Source: an uncultured Cohaesibacter sp. (GTDB lineage: Bacteria > Pseudomonadota > Alphaproteobacteria > Rhizobiales > Cohaesibacteraceae). Taken from it: a DNA stretch of 64,000 bases. The stretch spans positions 158,501 to 222,500 of the forward strand of contig NZ_OY759869.1 in the NCBI RefSeq assembly GCF_963662805.1, given 5' to 3'. The notes under the pieces are model-generated. The model ran no database searches. It was given only the letters and a program-made list of their open reading frames with translations, and was not told the origin of the DNA. A program made the translations under genes and the position numbers. Positions 61,629 through 64,000 of the stretch are shown here, one piece after another (positions within the stretch are counted from its first letter, which is position 1; each line of letters opens with the position of its first letter).

Positions 61629-63956
61629 ATGCAGCGACTATTAGAAAAATTGCCAATCTCAATACGTATTACCCTTTTGTCCTTTGTCCCTCTGTTTTTG
61701 TTGATGACGCTTGGGGCGGTCGATCTTCTCAACAAGCGTCAGGTATCATCCGAAGCCAACGCTGTTGCTACGGTCGTTGCGATGGCTCCGGTGATTTCGG
61801 GACTGGTGCATGAGCTGCAGAAAGAGCGTGGCACCTCCGCAGGCTTCATCGGGTCAAAGGGAGCGAAATTCTCTGACAGCATCGGACCGCGTCGCGCCGA
61901 CACGGATCGTGCCCTCAAGGCATTTCAGGCTGCGATCCCATCCGCCTCGGGTCGGCTGGATTTTGAAGAATTCAAAACGCCATACACCAAAGCCAAGGCT
62001 GAACTCGCAAAGCTTGAAACGGTGCGCTCTGAAGTGGATAATTTTTCTCGCTCAGTGCCGCAAATGGCCGGGTATTACACTCCCTTGATTGCTGCACTGC
62101 TGGAAACCGTTGAAAGTGTCGGACTGATTTCTGACGACGGGCGGGTGGTTCGCAGCCTCACCGCCTATATGGCGTTTCTGCAGGCCAAGGAAAGGGCCGG
62201 CATCGAACGGGCCATGGGGGCGACTGGATTTGGAGCTGGCAAGTTTCCTGAAGGTATCTATCGCAATTTCGTTGGGCTTTCTGCACAGCAAGAGGCGTTT
62301 GCTGCCGTGTTCAGGCGGTTTGCGGGTGCAAAGGGCATACAGTCCGTTGCGAACATGCTGGCCAGTCCTGCTCAGAAAGATGTCGAAGCTTTGCGTGCAA
62401 TTGCCAACAAGGCACCGTTTGGCGGCGATATTTCAACTGTGAGCGGGCCGCAGTGGTTTGCGACCAGCACCAAGCGCATCGACGTGATGAAACAGATCGA
62501 GGATGAGATTGCGGGCGATATCGTGAAATTGGCTCACTCAATCGCAGCAGAGGCCAATGTGCAGTTTCAGATCCTGTTGGGCGTGATGCTGTTTCTGCTC
62601 GTGAGCGGTGCGGCAATGGCCTACTTTGTGACCAGGTCCGTCACCAAGCCTCTGCATCAGCTTGCGAGCAACATGAAACATCTGTCGAACAATGACACCG
62701 ACATCGAGATCGCCGGGCTCCAGCGGACCGATGAAATCGGAGAGATGGCCAAGGCTGTTGATGTGTTCCGGGAGAATGCCGTTGAACGCAAGCGTCTTGA
62801 GACGGCGGCTCAGAAGGAACGCGACCGCGAACAGCATCGTCAGGTCTATCTTGACGGGCTAGTGAGTGACTTCCGTGCCGTTATCGACAAGACACTGGTT
62901 TCGGTTCGAGGGCAGACCGAGGCAATGAATGCCACCGCCAATACCTTGTCGGATGTGGCGCAGTCGGCAACAGCCGAAGCCGGGTCCGCCGAGCGGGCCT
63001 CTGCGGGGGCGTCTTCCAACGTGAAGACCGTGGCGGATGCTACCGAGGAAATGGTGACGTCTGTGCGCGAGATCTCTACCCAGGCAATGCAGGCAAACCA
63101 GATGGTCAATTCGGCGACCGAAATTGCCGAGGCGACCAACAAGGATGTTGCGTCGCTGGCCGAGGCGGCAGAGAGGATCGGGACGGTTGTCAGCATGATC
63201 CGTGACATCGCCGATCAAACCAACCTCTTGGCCCTCAATGCCACAATCGAGGCTGCGCGAGCCGGGGAGATGGGCAAGGGCTTTGCCGTGGTTGCCTCTG
63301 AAGTGAAGGAATTGGCTAGCCAGACCTCCAAGGCGACCGAGGAAATCAGCAAGCAGATTGCGGGCGTGCAGGGACTGACGGAAAATGCCGTTGCTGCCAT
63401 CGGGCGTATCACCAACACGGTGAGCGACATCAGCTCGGTTACCAACGCGATTGCCATATCTGTCGAGCAACAGGAGAACTCGAGCAACGAGATTGCGAAT
63501 TCCATCCAGATGGCCTCTTCCGATACGCAGATCGCCATGGCGAATGCGCAAGGGGTGTCGTCGGTGATTGGCGAAACCGCCAACGAGGCAAAGTCCGTCA
63601 AACTGGCCTCGGACGAGTTGGCCGAAGCGGCAGACCAGTTGGCGCGTGATGTGGAAGGGTTCCTCAACAGCGTTGCAGACGATGTCAAGGAGCGCCGTGC
63701 CAGCCTGCGTGTCAGCATGAACCAGGTTGTTGTCGTGCAATCCGATGGACGGCGTACCAATGCCATGCTCGTGAACGCCAGCGAGACGGGCTGCAAGATC
63801 GACAAGGCCGGTCACGTGAAGCCGGGCGATCAGGTTACCCTCCAGTTGGCTGACGGGAAAATGGCGAAGTCCACGGTGGTCTGGAAAGAGGGTGATCAGG
63901 CTGGATTCAAGTTTGAGACGCGTATGGAAAGTCTGTCCTGGTTCAGTGCGGCCTGA
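61629..63956 (+). CDS. Chemoreceptor with NIT sensor, HAMP, MCP and C-terminal PilZ domain
   Basis: A 775-aa transmembrane methyl-accepting protein. A helix at about 14-35 and a second near 322-345 flank a periplasmic NIT-type (nitrate/nitrite-sensing) domain containing HELQKERGTSAGFIGSKG. HAMP (about 345-400) and the long signalling hairpin follow, with tip IADQTNLLALNATIEAARAG. The last 95 residues are a PilZ-like domain with the c-di-GMP motif RASLR and NASETG (the [D/N]xSxxG element). Nitrate/nitrite sensing plus c-di-GMP modulation of chemotaxis is suggested. ATG 61629 follows GAGGTG. It is preceded by an AT-rich gap and ends close to the window edge. Confidence 0.9.
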   Translation: MQRLLEKLPISIRITLLSFVPLFLLMTLGAVDLLNKRQVSSEANAVATVVAMAPVISGLVHELQKERGTSAGFIGSKGAKFSDSIGPRRADTDRALKAFQAAIPSASGRLDFEEFKTPYTKAKAELAKLETVRSEVDNFSRSVPQMAGYYTPLIAALLETVESVGLISDDGRVVRSLTAYMAFLQAKERAGIERAMGATGFGAGKFPEGIYRNFVGLSAQQEAFAAVFRRFAGAKGIQSVANMLASPAQKDVEALRAIANKAPFGGDISTVSGPQWFATSTKRIDVMKQIEDEIAGDIVKLAHSIAAEANVQFQILLGVMLFLLVSGAAMAYFVTRSVTKPLHQLASNMKHLSNNDTDIEIAGLQRTDEIGEMAKAVDVFRENAVERKRLETAAQKERDREQHRQVYLDGLVSDFRAVIDKTLVSVRGQTEAMNATANTLSDVAQSATAEAGSAERASAGASSNVKTVADATEEMVTSVREISTQAMQANQMVNSATEIAEATNKDVASLAEAAERIGTVVSMIRDIADQTNLLALNATIEAARAGEMGKGFAVVASEVKELASQTSKATEEISKQIAGVQGLTENAVAAIGRITNTVSDISSVTNAIAISVEQQENSSNEIANSIQMASSDTQIAMANAQGVSSVIGETANEAKSVKLASDELAEAADQLARDVEGFLNSVADDVKERRASLRVSMNQVVVVQSDGRRTNAMLVNASETGCKIDKAGHVKPGDQVTLQLADGKMAKSTVVWKEGDQAGFKFETRMESLSWFSAA

Positions 63957-64000
63957 CGAAATCGCATAAAAGTCCCACTTCCTATAGAGGGCCCGGTGGT

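Noticed and set aside
1..64000. CRISPR arrays, insertion sequences, rRNA operons
   Set aside because: No spaced direct repeats, transposase genes or rRNA sequences were recognised anywhere in the window.

Overview
The window looks like a chromosomal segment of a marine or free-living alphaproteobacterium of the Hyphomicrobiales (Rhizobiales) type. The evidence is the gene content: an ethylmalonyl-CoA mutase, aerobic cobaltochelatase cobS-cobT, a CarD regulator, a 7Fe ferredoxin FdxA, a SUV3-like helicase next to an S4 protein, and OpgG/OpgH glucan synthesis. The run accA / xerD / aroK-aroB / CBS protein / bolA / J-domain protein / cobS-cobT / rpmB / DUF3108 / helicase-S4 / fdxA / carD is, from memory, a core block in this order. 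The genus is not determined. No prophage, insertion sequence, CRISPR array or plasmid gene was recognised.

Layout. 0-7.3 kb: ecm, a sensor-less hybrid histidine kinase, an AEC transporter, gluQ, an AlkA-type glycosylase, dsbB and a YqaA-type membrane protein. 7.4-16.7 kb: tRNA-Leu(CAA) and a sugar-use locus (GH13 alpha-glucosidase, MFS transporter, LacI regulator, ABC importer). In that locus the regulator, the binding protein and both permeases are frameshifted, while the ATPase, glucosidase and MFS gene are intact. 16.8-23.6 kb: a membrane diguanylate cyclase, opgG-opgH with an unlisted 57-codon ORF between them, a TSUP transporter and an M20 amidohydrolase. 23.8-31.7 kb: a D,D-carboxypeptidase, a TusA-like protein, DUF924, a GNAT_6 acyltransferase, a CAP lipoprotein, a large MscS channel and PPK2. 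31.7-36 kb: znuA with a Zur-like operator, a soluble chemoreceptor and an L,D-transpeptidase lipoprotein. 36-58.4 kb: the conserved core block listed above, ending with an M48 lipoprotein. 58.4-64 kb: a degenerate nuclease-fold protein, tRNA-Arg(CCT), a polytopic Wzy-like membrane protein and a NIT-HAMP-MCP-PilZ chemoreceptor.

How the genes fit together. Several genes serve the envelope (OpgG/H, D,D-carboxypeptidase, L,D-transpeptidase, DsbB, MscS, M48 and CAP lipoproteins). Signalling genes include a hybrid kinase, a diguanylate cyclase and two chemoreceptors, one with a PilZ domain that could link c-di-GMP to chemotaxis. Ecm depends on adenosylcobalamin and CobS/CobT make cobalamin, though the genes are far apart. 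AroK, AroB and AccA are housekeeping biosynthesis.

The observations most worth checking are: (1) five frameshifts confined to one 3.7-kb stretch of the sugar ABC locus; (2) a perfect FNR/FixK-type palindrome followed by a promoter and a short terminator hairpin between fdxA and carD, a candidate oxygen-regulated small RNA or leader; (3) the 57-codon ORF between opgG and opgH; and (4) the PilZ-tailed chemoreceptor. I did not find a convincing wholly new multi-gene system. All assignments come from reading the sequence and remembered family features; no database search was run.
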